Shown here piece by piece: positions 26,443 to 38,197 of a DNA stretch of 64,000 nt. The DNA comes from Dillenia suffruticosa (lineage: Eukaryota > Streptophyta > Magnoliopsida > Dilleniales > Dilleniaceae). Numbering within the stretch: position 1 is the first letter of the stretch; every line of letters starts with the position of its first letter. The stretch is from the NCBI GenBank assembly GCA_033439265.1, contig JAVTVX010000019.1:15526039-15590038 (forward strand), in the 5' to 3' direction. Under the pieces are notes generated by a model that had not been told where the DNA came from, searched no databases, and saw nothing but the letters and a program-made list of their open reading frames with translations. The translations under genes and the position numbers were made by a program.

Positions 26443-27219
26443 TGTAACACCGGCAAATGAAAGCAAAAAAAGGGAAAGAAAAATAATAAAAAAAAAACAC
26501 AAAAACAAAAGAGTAGCCGACCCCCACTACCACCGCCCACCACTCTCTTTCTCTCTTTCTTTTTCCCCTTTCTCTCTTCCTCCCCTACTTCACCTCAAAG
26601 CTCCACACTCCATTTTTTTTTTCTTTTTCTTCCTCTCTTTCACTCTCTTATTTCACTCTCACCCCCTTCCTCTCTCTAAACTACCAAAAAACCTACATAT
26701 TGATACTTCCAAAACTCCCAACAAAACCCATTAGTGGTTGGATCTAGTGAAAGAAGTAAGTTTTCTAGAGAGAAAAAAATCTAGAGTTTCAAAGCAATGT
26801 GATCAAGAGACAAAAATTAGTGACACAAGTAAGCTAATTTTCCCTTTTTTTTTTTAAATTTGAGTACATTTTATTTGTATATAAACTTTATGTTGAAATT
26901 TGAACGATTTAGCTTGGGGGTTTAGATTTAAAATTTGTATAATGATGTAATTAAGAGAAATATTGAATGGAAGATTGTTTCTCTAGATCTATGATATTTA
27001 TTAGAAAGATTTGAATATAAATTTGATAATATTGGAAATTTAGGGTTAGAAAATTTAAGAAAAAATTAATTAACTCCAAATTTGATTTATGATTAGCGGT
27101 GAAATGGTATTTATTGTCTTACGTTGAGATAAATTTAAAGTTTATGAGGAGTTAACTTACCTTTGGATTGTGCATTAAGAGTGTTGATTCTCCCAAAAGA
27201 TGAATGGACTACATGTTAT

Positions 27220-28385
27220 CACTACTAGAAAATACATCCTTTAGTGACGAAAATTACCGACGGAAAAAAATTTATCGTAAATAGCGATGAAATTGCGATA
27301 GATTAACGACGGATGGATTACAGATAGATTAGCGACGAATTTTTTCCGTTATTAAAAAATCCGTTGTCAATTTCTCATTGATAGGGGTCGAAGGAAAAAT
27401 AAAAAATAAAAAAGAAAGAAAAACTATCAACGATGAATTTTTTCTATCGTTAAAATATTCATTGTTAATTTCTCATTGATAGTGGTTCAAGATAAAAAAA
27501 AAAAACTATCAACGATAGATTAATAACGAATATTTTCTGTCGTTAAAAAATATGTCACTTATAGCGATCCAAGTTAAAAAAAAAAAAGAAAAACTATAAC
27601 GACGGATTAGCGATATATTTTTTAGTGACAGAAAAAATCCGTCGCTAATAGTTTTACATAGCTAAAAAATTTAGAAAAAGGAACTATTAGCGACGGAAAT
27701 TTTTCGTCGCTGATAGTTCCTTTTTTTATTTTATTTTTATTTTTATTTTTATTTTTTCTTTTCTTTTATTATTTTATAATTATATTTATTATTTTCTTAT
27801 TTTCTTTCCTTTTATTATTTTATAATTCTTTTTTATCATTTTATTTTTTCCTTTCTTTTATTATTTTAGAGTTCTTTTTTTATAATTCTTTTCTTTATTC
27901 TTTTTTTTTATTTTTTAATTTTATTATGTGAGAGTGAGATAAATATTATAAATGTGAGAGTTAAATAATAATAATAAAAAAATAAAAATACTTCACAAAA
28001 GGTATTATGGTCTGGTGGTTACAACACTCAAACATCGAAGAAGGCAGCAGGTAGGCATGTACTAGAGCACGGGCCCATGCGTGCACAGCCAAGTGCCAAG
28101 AATCAGTGATGGAATATTTCTGACGCTGATAGTTTGCTACTGATAGTTTGCTATCAACGACGAAAATTTTAGAAATAGATTTTTTCCGTTGCTGATACTT
28201 TTATAGATTTTCTATTATCAGCGACAGATTTACGATAAATTTTTTAGTGATAGAAAAATTCCATCGCTGATAGTTTAGCGACGAATGTTTTTCTATTGGT
28301 AAATTAACAACGTGGTTTTCAGCGACGAATTTTTTACTTTCAGCCACGAATATTTCCGTTGCTGATACTTTGTTTTCTAGTAGTA
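27220..28385. mobile_element. Non-autonomous CACTA (En/Spm) element, 1,166 bp
   Basis: The left end is CACTACTAGAAAAT at 27220 and the right end TTTTCTAGTAGTA at 28385. The terminal inverted repeats match for 12 of 13 bases, the last base being G to A. The flanks are a 3-bp direct duplication, tat (27217-27219 and 28386-28388), as expected for CACTA transposons. The interior carries many subterminal gcgacgg/ccgtcgc motifs in both orientations and no transposase frame. It must therefore have moved using transposase from another copy. Confidence 0.9.
27680..27720. repeat. Near-perfect palindrome inside the small CACTA element
   Basis: The arms ggaactattagcgacg and cgtcgctgatagttcc pair with one mismatch around a short A/T centre, giving a stem of about 16 bp. 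The gcgacg core is the subterminal motif repeated through the element, in head-to-head orientation. Confidence 0.9.
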
Positions 28386-29739
28386 TATCCTTTAAATAAG
28401 TAAAATATTTTATTTGACTTTTAAAATGATTTTAAAATGAGTTTTGAAATATTTTATGTGTGTGAAATATTTTTATACATAAATTTGATATAAGTATGCA
28501 TCCAAATTATTGTAAATGAATAACGTGACATATTTTATACGATATATTGAGTATGACTTAATTTGAGAAATAGTTAAATTAAATTTGGTATATTTGATAC
28601 TTTGGTTAAATATGAAATGGTGTGTTTATTGGCGTAGATTGTGATCCTGAATCCCTATTATTGGCTATAGTCATAACATATCATGGTATGACCCGAGAGG
28701 CAATATAATTAGGGTTTTATTAGACAGGAAGGTAGTTGAGCCTGGGAGACGCCTCCTATCGGACTAACTTGATTGCAACACCAAGGAGATTTCGAGTCAA
28801 TGTCAAGGTTAGGGACATTTGATAAATGTGAAATGTATGAAAACTTTTTAACGGATTCGCCCTTGATCGTGATAAACCATTATCGGACAAGTATTTTTAA
28901 CAATCCTCATTCTTTATTTAAAAACTATGATATAACTTGAATGTATAAAATTTGTTTTATCGTGATTTCTAGGTTTGGTCAGACAACCTTGATATTTATG
29001 CATAACATTTATGAAATTAAATATGATGAAAATTATTTTCTTTGGATTATCATTTGACATATCCACACTGATCGTTCATTCATTGCATAATATATTATTC
29101 CACTAACTAAGTATTGTTTATACTCATTCTTTTCATTTTATTCTTTTTTTCAAATGACGTTTAGTTTGGAGATTAACGCCTATCTTGAGACAGACTGAAG
29201 ATATTTTGAAAATCTCTTTGGATATCGATTTCTTTTGATTATATTTTGAGATATTAGTAGTCCCTTGAGGCATTGGTTGTAATTTTTTTTGGAGAACTAT
29301 CTTGAATTCTATTTTTGTTGATATTGGATTTTAAATTTCGTTTAATTTTGAATATGTATATTGAGAACCTATTTGATTAACTGAAAGTTTATTTGAAAAT
29401 TTTTTTATGATTGAGTTACTTTGGATCCCTTGAGTTGAGATTTGTTTTATATTCAATGGAATTAATTGGAATGGTCGAGCTGACATTGTGTTTGCATTTG
29501 GGTTTGAATGGTCGGGATTACCTTATGCATGCATATTTTGAGTAGGGATAGACCGGGCTAGTCTTTGATTGTATGATGAATGCATGTTGGTTTATTTGGA
29601 TTTGTTAAATTATTTTGAAAAATGGATGAATATTGATGAATGACTTGTAGTACCTTTGTATGGGTTATTTTTACCTATTTTGGGGTAATGTGATAGTTGT
29701 TGCATAATCGATCCGAGGGTCAGGTTATAATAATTTTAT

Positions 29740-29750
29740 TGGTATTAGAA
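29740..29750 (+). other. Decayed primer-binding site of the gypsy element
   Basis: tggtattagaa differs from the usual initiator-Met tRNA complement tggtatcagag at two positions. It lies about ten bases after the inferred LTR end, as in functional relatives. Confidence 0.7.
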
Positions 29751-30001
29751 TTTGATTCTTATTTTGCAAAAAAATTGAGAGGTTTTTCAAATATTTCCAA
29801 ATATTTTCAAAAATTTTCAATTGTTTTAAAATTATTTTAAAGTTTTGGTGTTCAAAATGTTTCCAAAGGGTTTTTAAAATGTCACCTATGAGTTCTAGAA
29901 AATTGAGTTTATTTTTAGAGGGCTAAGTATTTAGTTTTTCATCTAATTTTATGTATTAAATATAGTTTTTCTTTTATAGAACTGTACCTCCTCGAAAAGG
30001 A

Positions 30002-31110
30002 ATGAGAAATTTGAATGAAATTTCTCCTACTCTACCTTATCAACCTAAGGTCGCATCATCTTCACATATGTTTTATCTAGTTTCTACACACTCGGCACCT
30101 CCAATCGGGATTCTAATACCACCACTAGACGCCCTTTGGCAATGGATGGAGTACTGGAATACATATGGCATCTATTTACAAACGTCATCTCAAGCACCAG
30201 TTCCATCTCTACCTACTCCTGTCGTCCCACCAACTCCTCCGATAGCATCGGTGGCCCCTCCTACTTCCATTGCTACACCGGTCACCCGATTAACTGTTTA
30301 GTTATCTAAGCTGCTCAAGGAGGCTCGACAACTAGGACGTGGCACCTTCTCGGGAACTTGTGATGTCACGGTGGCCAAGAGTTGGGTCAACTGAGTCCGA
30401 GAAGTGGTGGCTGACATAGGGCTTGATGATGAGAGAAAGCTCATGGTGGCTGTGAAACTCTTAGATGAAGATGCCTGTATATGGTGGGTAATTTGAGAGA
30501 AAGGTCTCCAACACCAATTACTTCAAGCAAATTCCTTTAGGGATTTGATGAGAAATATTATACTTAGTTTCATCAGGTCTTGAACAAGAAGGAGTTTCTC
30601 CATTTCAGTCAAGGCAATAAGACAGTGGCAAAATATGTGACTAAGTTGAGGAGATTGTCCTCCTTTATTTCAGACATGGTTTCCGAGAAGTATATTAGAT
30701 TCAAGTTTAAGGATGGCTTGAATTTGAATATTCGAGAGAAGATGTCGGTGACCAAGACCCATTCCTTCCAAGATGTTTTGGAGTTGGCCTTGAGGACAGA
30801 ACAAATTGTGGAAAAAAAGGGGGAAGGTGAGAAACTGTCATGGAAAGAAGAAGAAGTTCGGATTTGCATCGAGGCAATACTCCAAGAAGAGTATGAGCTC
30901 AACTTCTATAGTAGTGCCTCTATCGCTAGATCCATTGGCCCTCTACAAGGCCAACAACCATCTCATTTTGGTGCTCCCATAGCTACCGCCACCTCCAAAA
31001 GTAAGTCGATGGGGAGTAAAAAGGGCCCGAATTGCAAGAACACTTCATGTTTTGTAAGGAGCCACGGAGATATTATCAATGTGGGAAGAAAGGGCATTTT
31101 GTAGCAATTA
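30002..31110 (+). pseudogene. gypsy gag (retrotransposon gag domain), broken
   Basis: Reading begins with MRNLNEISPTLPYQPK and a Pro-rich stretch. After stops it continues with gag-type sequence (LLKEARQLGRGTFSGT, RKLMVAVKLLDEDA), then the frame at 30580-31104 (FLHFSQGNKTVAKYVTKLRR, EKYIRFKFKDGLN). Near 31060 a zinc-knuckle remnant, YYQCGKKGHF, is in another frame, with the first Cys replaced by Tyr. Stops and frame changes make it a pseudogene. Confidence 0.8.
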
Positions 31111-31779
31111 CCTAGAGTTAGGAATAAGAGGACAAAGAAGCCAATTGGGTCAGGACTAACGTAGCAGTTCTAGGGGTGGTCAAACCAACACCTCCACTTA
31201 TTCAACAAATATTGCTCTACGGACGGAGACCGGGAGCAATATGGTAGTTGCTCCTTTCCAACGTGCTCAACCAAGAACTCAAACGAGAATTTATGTCATG
31301 ACAAATGAGCAAGCCTAGGCTAACCAGGACATAGTCACATGTATCTCACCTTAATCTTTTCCTTGGTTTTTGAAAGTGATGATATAAGTGTCATAGATTG
31401 ATGACGATTGAGTTCAAGATATGCCATCGAGTAGCTAACCTGTAAAATTCTTTAAGTGAGTGTTACTCGATGACAGATTACTCGATGGCGATTGAGAATC
31501 CCTTTTTAATCGTGGCTAGTTTGGGGCCAAAGGGTATTAAATCTATAGATCCAATATAACCTTTAAATTTAGAATCGTAAATTCTAAAGTCTTATGTATA
31601 TACATACATGTGATTAGTATTGTGATAAAAATCATGTTTAGAAATAGAGATCCTTATTGTAGGAAAATATATGGTGTGTTTATGATTGTGTGGTGTAATG
31701 CCATGATATGGGGGTCATTTATAAAGCATGTATTTTGAAAATTAACTAATAATTGCTTGATAGTTTACATTAAATATGT

Positions 31780-32290
31780 ATGATGAAAATTTTTAATGTT
31801 GATGCTTGTGTGCTTATTGATATAAGTTCTAATAATTCATTTGTGAATGCAAAGTTTACTAAGTGTACCAATAGACCCTTAAGTTCCCTTGATGAAGAAT
31901 TATTAGCGATCACTCTATTAGGTGAGTAGTTGGTTAGGAACATGGTATACAAGGGCTGTGATGTACTGATTGGAGAGACAACTCTTTAGTTGGACATTGA
32001 AAATAAAAGACTTTAATGCCATATTAGGTATCAATTGGTTACACAAACACCGAGTTTCAGTGGATTGTTTTACTAAGGAGGTAGAGTTTCATAGACTGGG
32101 ATGTTCCTTGTGTTTGCCAGTGAGTGACAGATTCTGCCGAGCTATGTAATTTTGGCAATGAAAGCAAGAAGGTTAGTATATAAGGGATGTGAAGCCTACC
32201 TTGGACATATCATTGATACCACAGTTGAGGGTCCCAACTTGAAAGATCTTCCAGTGGTGAATGAGCTCTTGAATGCCTTCCCAGATGAGT
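31780..32290 (+). pseudogene. gypsy aspartic protease region and linker, decayed
   Basis: Between gag and reverse transcriptase the fragments LIDISSNNSFVNAKF (the equivalent of the protease D-S/T-G site, with Gly lost) and KARRLVYKGCEAYL appear among stops. Placement rests on element order and on the partial match to the protease active-site neighbourhood. Confidence 0.55.
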
Positions 32291-32960
32291 TGCCCGATTT
32301 GCCTCCAATCTAGAAGTTTGAATTTATCATTGATTTGGTTCCTAGCGTTGCACTGATCTTAATCTCTCAGTATAGGATGGTAGCTACAGAGTTGAAAGAG
32401 TTAAAAGTCCAACTCCAAGAGTTGTTAGACAAAGAGTTTATCCGATTAAGTACCTCACATTGGTGTGCTCCAGTTTTATTCATGAAGAAAAAGGAGGGCA
32501 CGTTGTATATCGACTACCAACAACTAAATAAGGTGACTATCAAGAACAAATATCCCTTGCCGAGAATTGATGATTTGTTTTATCAACTCCAAAAGGTTTC
32601 GGTATTCTCAAAGATAGATTTGAGATCTAAGTACCACCAATTGAGAATAAACGATGGTAATATTCACAAGACCATGTTTAGAATGCAGTATGACCACTAC
32701 GAGTTTATAGTAATATCCTTTGGGTTGACAAATGCTCTCACAGCTTTTATGGACTTAATGAATAGGGTATTCCACTCTTATTTGGACAGATTCTCATTGT
32801 GTTCATTGATGACATTTTGGTGTATTTGAAGAATGATGAGAAACACTCAAAGTATTTTCGGTTTTTATTGCAAACTCTTCAAGAAAAGTAACTATGCCAA
32901 ATTCTCCAAGTGTGAGTTTTGATTGAGGGAGATTGACTTTTTAGGGCACGTAGTGTTTGG
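32291..32960 (+). pseudogene. gypsy reverse transcriptase, frameshifted
   Basis: The long frame at 32335-32829 holds conserved RT blocks: [49 protein letters not shown] and [18 protein letters not shown] sequence. The catalytic FIDD (32802-32813) followed by ILVY is present, but one frame away, so a small indel separates it from the fingers. The normal DGSWRMCVDYR-type motif is altered to YIDYQQ. Ty3/gypsy type is clear. Confidence 0.88.
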
Positions 32961-33570
32961 AGATAGAATCTTCATAAACCCGAAGAAGGTAGAGGAAATC
33001 TTGAAATGGGAGCAACCGAAAAATGTCACCGAGGTGAGAACCTTTCTTGGATTGACGGAGTATTATCAGAGATTTGTGGAGGAGTTTTCTAAAATAGCAG
33101 GTCCATTATCTAACTTGACTCGGAAGGGAGTCAAATTTGAATGAGATGACAAGTGCAAGAGTAACTTCCAAGAACTCAAGCAGAAGTTGACATCCGCTCC
33201 CATTCTTGCTCTCCCCACCAGTGGCGATGATTATGTTGTCTTTAGTAATGCTAGCAAGCAAGGTTTGGGATGTATTTTGATGCAAAAAGATAGAATGATT
33301 GCTTATGCCTCTCACTAATTAAAGAAATATGCATTGAACTATCCCACTCATGATCTAGAGTTGGCCGCTATCATTTTCACCTTAAAGATGTGGTGATATT
33401 ACTTGTATAGGGCTACGTACAAGATCTACAACGATCATAAAAGTCTCAAGTACTTTCTTATTCCAAATGAGCTAAATTTGAGTCAATAAAGATGGTTAGA
33501 ATTGATCAAAAATTATAACTTAGTGATAAATTACCATTCAGATAAAGCAAATGTGGATACAAATTCCCTA
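32961..33570 (+). pseudogene. gypsy RT connection and RNase H, broken
   Basis: The frame at 32923-33144 encodes REIDFLGHVVFGDRIFINPK and KNVTEVRTFLGLTEYYQRFV, typical of the end of gypsy RT. After a stop, FQELKQKLTSAPILALP and DASKQGLGCILMQ-like sequence of the RNase H domain follow, with several stops up to about 33570. Confidence 0.8.
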
Positions 33571-33747
33571 TGCTGCAAGTTTTCTTCTTCGACATCTCAT
33601 GGGAGTTCTTATCTTTTATGCTTGATAGGACTCTATGCATTTGAAGTTCATTTGGCCAATGATGAGTAAAATGTACTTTTGACCAAGTTTGAGGTAAGGC
33701 CCACCTTGGTAAACCGTATTTGGGAGTCTTAGGCAACAGATGATCAA

Positions 33748-34600
33748 TTGAAGGGAATAGTTGAGAAGGTTCACAAGAGTGAAGGTGGTGAGTTCCATAT
33801 CCAGGAAGATGACATGGTGGTATATGGGAAACATATTTGTATTATCAAGAATGATGATTTTCGGAGGTTAAACATGAAGATACACACTCATTGGCTTATA
33901 CGATGTATCCGGGAAGTACAAAGATGTATTGGACCATCAAGGAGATTTATTGTTGGTCAAGGTGGAAACGAGAGATCATCGAGTTTATGGTTAAGTATCT
34001 TGTGTGCCAACAAGTCAAAACCAAATATCAGAACCCAATTGGCGTCCTCTAACCTTTATCTATTCCTGAGTAGAAGTGAAAACATATCACCATGGATTTT
34101 GTAGTTTGTTTGCCACGTACTCTGAGTTAGCATGACGTCATTTGGGTGATTGTGGACTAACTCACTAAGTCAGCACATTTCTTGCCAATTTAGAATACTT
34201 ACTCTCTAGAGAGGTTATCCAAGATGTACATGCTAGAGACTGTGAAGTTCCATGAGGTTTCGGTGTCGATTGCATCTGATCGTGATCCTAGATTCACATG
34301 TTGATTTTGGCCTAAGGTACAAGAGGTTTTGGGGACTAAATTAAAGTTCAGTACCGCTTTCCACTCCCAAACCGACAGACAATCAGAGCGCACAATCCAA
34401 ACCGTGGAAGACATGCTTAAGGCGTGTGTGATAAGCTTCCAAGGTAGTTGGGATAAGCACCTCCTATTGATCGAGTTTGCATACAATAATAGTTTTCAAA
34501 CTAATATTGGGATGCTACCTTTCGAGGCTCTATAGGGGAGGAAATGTAGAACTCCATTGTGCTAGGATGAAATCGGTAAGAGAAAGATAGAAATGTGGAA
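33748..34600 (+). pseudogene. gypsy integrase, broken
   Basis: The N-terminal part (33748-34104) contains EFHIQEDDMVVYGKHICI, the region before the zinc-binding HHCC module. The core ends with KFSTAFHSQTDRQSERTIQT, MLKACVISFQGSWDKHL and FAYNNSFQTNIGMLPFEAL (34329-34535), which is diagnostic for Ty3/gypsy integrase. Several stops and frame changes lie between them. Confidence 0.85.
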
Positions 34601-34691
34601 TTAATTGAGACCACCGTAAAAAATGTCAAGATAATCTAAGAAAAAATGCAGGCTACCAAGACCAACAAAAGAGTTATGTCGATAAGAGGAG

Positions 34692-35130
34692 ATGTCCTTT
34701 GGAATTCAAATAGGGGATATGGTATTTTTGAAATTCTCATCTTGGAAGAGAGTTATCCGGTTTCAAAAAAGGGGGAAAGTTGAATCACCACTACATTTGC
34801 CCTTTCAAGGTCTTCGAGAGGATAGGAAAAATGGTATATCGGCTAGAATTGTCCCCGAATTTGAAGAAATCCACGATATATTCCATGTTTTCATGCTAAA
34901 AAAATATTTGTTGAATCATTCGTATACTTTAAAGACTCCATCGGTTGAACTAAGGGAAGATTTGAGTTCTAAAATCCAACCCGTAACTATTTTTTATCGC
35001 CAAATTAAGAGCATACAGAGCAGACAAGTCCCTAATGTTAAAGTCTAATAGAAAAGTGAACGGGTCGAAGAAAAAATTTCTGAGTCTGAAAAGACTATGA
35101 AAAACTAATACCCACATCTCTTTGATGTAT
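34692..35130 (+). pseudogene. gypsy integrase C terminus with chromodomain-like tail
   Basis: The frame at 34692-35048 carries GDMVFLKFSSWKRVIRFQKR and EIHDIFHVFMLKKYLLNHSY, the conserved chromovirus integrase C-terminal block. It is followed by ELREDLSSKIQPVTI and VPNVKV. After two stops, ERVEEKISESEKTMKN and YPHLFDV remain, matching the chromodomain-region tail of Tekay-type elements. Chromodomains direct integration to chromatin; this copy is dead. Confidence 0.75.
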
Positions 35131-35182
35131 GATTTTGTTTTAAATTTTGAGAACAAAATTTATTTTTAAGAGATTAGAAAAT

Positions 35183-35465
35183 TGTAACACCAACAAATGA
35201 AAGCAAAAAGGGAAAAAAAAACATAAAAACAAAAGAGTAGCTAGCCCTACCACTACCACTTACCACTCTCTTTCTTTCTTTTTCCCTTTCTCTCTTCCTC
35301 CCCTACTTCACTCCAGAGCTCCATACTCTATTTTTGTTGATTTTGAATACTATCTTTGTTGATTTTGAATTTTAAATTTTATTTGGTTTTGAATATGTAT
35401 ATTGAGAACCTATTTGATTAACTGAAAATTTATTTGGGAATTGTATTTAATTGAATTATTTTGAA
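35183..35465 (+). repeat. 3' LTR remnant of the gypsy element, internally deleted
   Basis: It begins TGTAACACC at 35183 and matches the 5' LTR start for about 150 bases, then jumps near 35331 to sequence matching 29310-29420 of the 5' LTR. About 2.7 kb of the 5' LTR (1.5 kb plus the nested CACTA) has no counterpart. Both breakpoints share a ctattttt-like word. Homology fades near 35465, before the LTR end. Confidence 0.8.
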
Positions 35466-35940
35466 TTAACTGAAAATTTATGAGACATTGGCCTTGTAAA
35501 TGGATTAGCTAAATTCTTTGCTAAGGCTACTTTCACCTGGAAACATCGCTTTGTATAACTATCTCACATATAACATGATATTTTATCACAATACATTTGG
35601 ATTTCTGGTGAGGCCTTAGTTTCTTAGCATGTGCACAGGCTCCAATGTTGTTAGAGTAAAGAGATAATGGTGACCCTAAAATAGGAAACACTACAAGTTT
35701 AGTTAAAAACTTCTTAATCTAAATAGTCCCTTTTGTAGTATTAGATGCACAATATATTCAATCGTTATAGTGGAATTAGTTGTGGTAATCGGTTGTGATT
35801 GACTGCTTAGAACTTGTCCAAGTGACCGCACCACTATTACAAATGAAAATACACCCAGAGACTAACTTTCTATCATTTACATTTGACAGGAAGTCAAAGC
35901 TTGTGAAGCCCTATAAAATCGGCTCCCGTCCTCCATTTAC
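35466..35940. other. Unassigned segment between two retroelements
   Basis: It lies between the truncated gypsy 3' LTR and the truncated copia 5' LTR. It matches neither LTR by eye. It has a TATA-like word (cctataaaatc near 35910) but no coding sequence I can recognise. It may be pre-insertion DNA or part of another broken element. Confidence 0.6.
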
Positions 35941-36217
35941 TAATAACCTTGATAGAAAATCAACAAGATCTGAGTGAGACATAAGAGTGAGGGCTTGAAA
36001 GAAGAGAGTTTCTCAAGAATAACATCAAATAATATACCACGATTGAGAGCATTTGGATTGTGGAAATTAAATACTGATCCATCCGTGACAACTCTTTTGA
36101 TTCGTGTATCAAAAAGGGTTAGTGATTCAACATTAAATCTTAGAATCATATAATTATGATATGTATTTATTTTTTGGGCTCAAAAATCCATGTTCGATTA
36201 ATATAAAATTATCATCA
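35941..36217 (+). repeat. 5' LTR, truncated on its left side
   Basis: These are the last 277 bases of the LTR. It starts abruptly at taataaccttgatag and ends ataaaattatcatca, directly before the primer-binding site. The full copy at the other end is about 453 bases, so about 176 bases are missing here. Confidence 0.85.
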
Positions 36218-36218
36218 A

Positions 36219-36229
36219 TGGTATCAGAG
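36219..36229 (+). other. Primer-binding site (initiator-Met tRNA)
   Basis: tggtatcagag, one base after the LTR end, is the standard plant retrotransposon complement to the 3' end of initiator-Met tRNA. Confidence 0.9.
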
Positions 36230-38197
36230 TAGTTTTATATTGTTTTTTATTTTTTTGGTGAAAAATGATATGGATTATAACATTAATGTCATTTTAGAGC
36301 AATCCTGAGCATAATTTTCTTTTTTGTGAAAATTATTAATAGTAACTTCCATTATAATTAACGAAATGTTCTAAAATTTTAACAGGAGAATGCCCATGAA
36401 ATGAGAAATGATTTTGCATTATTAGAAATAAATGTAACTCTAGCCGAAAAATAATATGATTATATCTCATAGCACTGTATGTTTTATAACATAATATTTA
36501 TATGGTTAGATTTCTTATTAAAAACCTTTTTCAACCATATAAAAAATGTATAAAATGGTTTAAAAATGATAGAGATATGACCTTTAGAAGTTAGAGTCGA
36601 AATGTAAATTCTCTGGACCAAGATTGAAGAAGATAAATAATAGAAAAATGTAAATCTCACTCTCAGCCACGTGTGAATGTGATCCAAACTCTAGACTCTA
36701 GGCATTTGATTTGAAAACTAAGACCACTATTCGAATTAGAGACACCAAAAATAGGGGTAGTCAAAATCCCTTTGCTAGAATTTACCAACGTAACGGCATG
36801 TGGAGGCCACGCGCCATGCTGGGAGAGTGGGCACGTGGCTATCTTGCACAGCTTCACCTAGGCAGCACATGAAGGTGCGTGAGGCACTTGTTCTAAAGGA
36901 AAATTTTATGAAAATAATTTTGAAATTTGTGAAAATTTTTCTATATTTTTTAATTTATTTTTTGAATTGAAAAATATTTTTTATTGATTTTAAATGAGTA
37001 AAGTGTTTAAAAAATTATAGAAAAATCATTTTTCTATCCGAAAAATTTTTGAAAAATTTTTATAAGTTAAGAAATTATTTTCATATTATTGGCTATCCAA
37101 ATAAAATTTTTCTATATCTATTTAATTTTGTACTCACTAATTTACGAATGAAAAATTAGTTTTTTAACACAAAATTAATTGAATATCGAGTATAATGAGT
37201 AAAGCAGGTATTTTAAAATTTTATGGTTAGTTTCGTGACCAATCTAATATTTACCCTACTTTTAAGATATGATAATCTTCAAATTCACTCTTAGCATTCT
37301 CTGGGGGAGAGTTAAAAATGAAAGAACTTCAGAATGTTTTACAAAATTAAATATAATGATGAATTAAAAGATGAATCCAGTGTATACTTTGTTACAACAT
37401 TTGAAAGTTATGAGTCAAAAATGCTACAATTTTTTGCATTTGAGTCACTAGTTTGGGGATAATAAAGTCGAAATTAATATTATTAGAAACTCTTTCCTTG
37501 ATGCTTTGGCTTGAATAGTTGATAAAATAATGAAAGAGAATGATCGGATTTTTCTCAAGAATTTCAAACTAAAATTACTTAAAATGTTTAGAGTTAAACA
37601 AATAGAGGTCAAAATGAAAAATTCATTATCTCTAAGGATAAATAGTTTTATATCACAAACTGTTATGGGATTTGCTCCCACTTATAGGTTTTCATTAGAA
37701 ATGGTTAATATAGTTACTTGTATGTATATGGAGGAGAAGAAAGATTGATTGTATCTTTTTTTTTTCATTTCCTAGAAACATAATTATATACTATGATCAT
37801 GTATAATAGAAATTTGTGAATATGTGATATAGATTTTTTCTTTTTTTATATATGTATTTAGAATCTAAATGCTTTTAATATCTAATAGAGATGCATATCT
37901 ATGTGTTTATGCATGCATGTGAGTAAATCCCCATGATTCTAAATACTTGAAATATTTGAGTAAGAGGTTTTAGGTTGGGAGAATTTAATTCTCATGTAAA
38001 ATCTATTGAATTTTCTTACTTTAAAATTAAATTTATAATAATTAAACATTTGGATTATGGATGATGATTGGTAACTTAATGAACTTTCAACTTTATAACT
38101 TGTGTTTATTTATCATAAATATTGATTTTAAATACAAAATTATATGCATTATATGAGTATGAATACTTACGATCACCCCTTTTTGAAAACCCAAATC
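36230..38197 (+). other. Long untranslated leader of the old copia element
   Basis: Almost 2 kb separates the primer site from the gag ATG at 38198. The sequence is very AT-rich with no recognised protein. This is long for a copia leader and may include a later insertion whose ends I cannot see. Confidence 0.6.

Larger units (their letters stand above)
26443..29730 (+). repeat. 5' LTR of the gypsy element (about 3.3 kb including a nested CACTA)
   Basis: It starts TGTAACACC at 26443, contains a pyrimidine-rich stretch (about 26540-26650) and ends near gggtcaggttata just before the primer-binding site. Its first ~170 bases and a segment at 29310-29420 align with the 3' LTR remnant. Without the 1,166-bp CACTA insertion the LTR would be about 2.1 kb. 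Confidence 0.8.
26443..35465 (+). mobile_element. Degenerate Ty3/gypsy chromovirus-type LTR retrotransposon
   Basis: The 5' LTR begins TGTAACACC at 26443 and a matching 3' LTR start lies at 35183. Between them, in order, are a decayed initiator-Met tRNA primer site (about 29740), gag, protease region, reverse transcriptase with FIDD (32802-32813, shifted in frame), RNase H, integrase and a C-terminal segment with YPHLFDV. That is the Ty3/gypsy order. The integrase tail (GDMVFLKFSSWKRV, then IHDIFHVFMLKKYL) and the chromodomain-like remnant fit a Tekay/Del-type chromovirus. Many stops and frameshifts show it is not autonomous. The 3' LTR is truncated, so no target duplication can be read. A small CACTA element sits in the 5' LTR. 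Confidence 0.9.

Noticed and set aside
26443..26700. Possible host gene promoter because of the pyrimidine-rich leader-like sequence
   Set aside because: The same sequence recurs at 35183, which shows it is the start of an LTR.
27999..28110. tRNA-like or SINE-like words (ggtctggtggttac) inside the small CACTA
   Set aside because: Only a loose A-box resemblance, with no B-box or poly-A tail in a sensible place.
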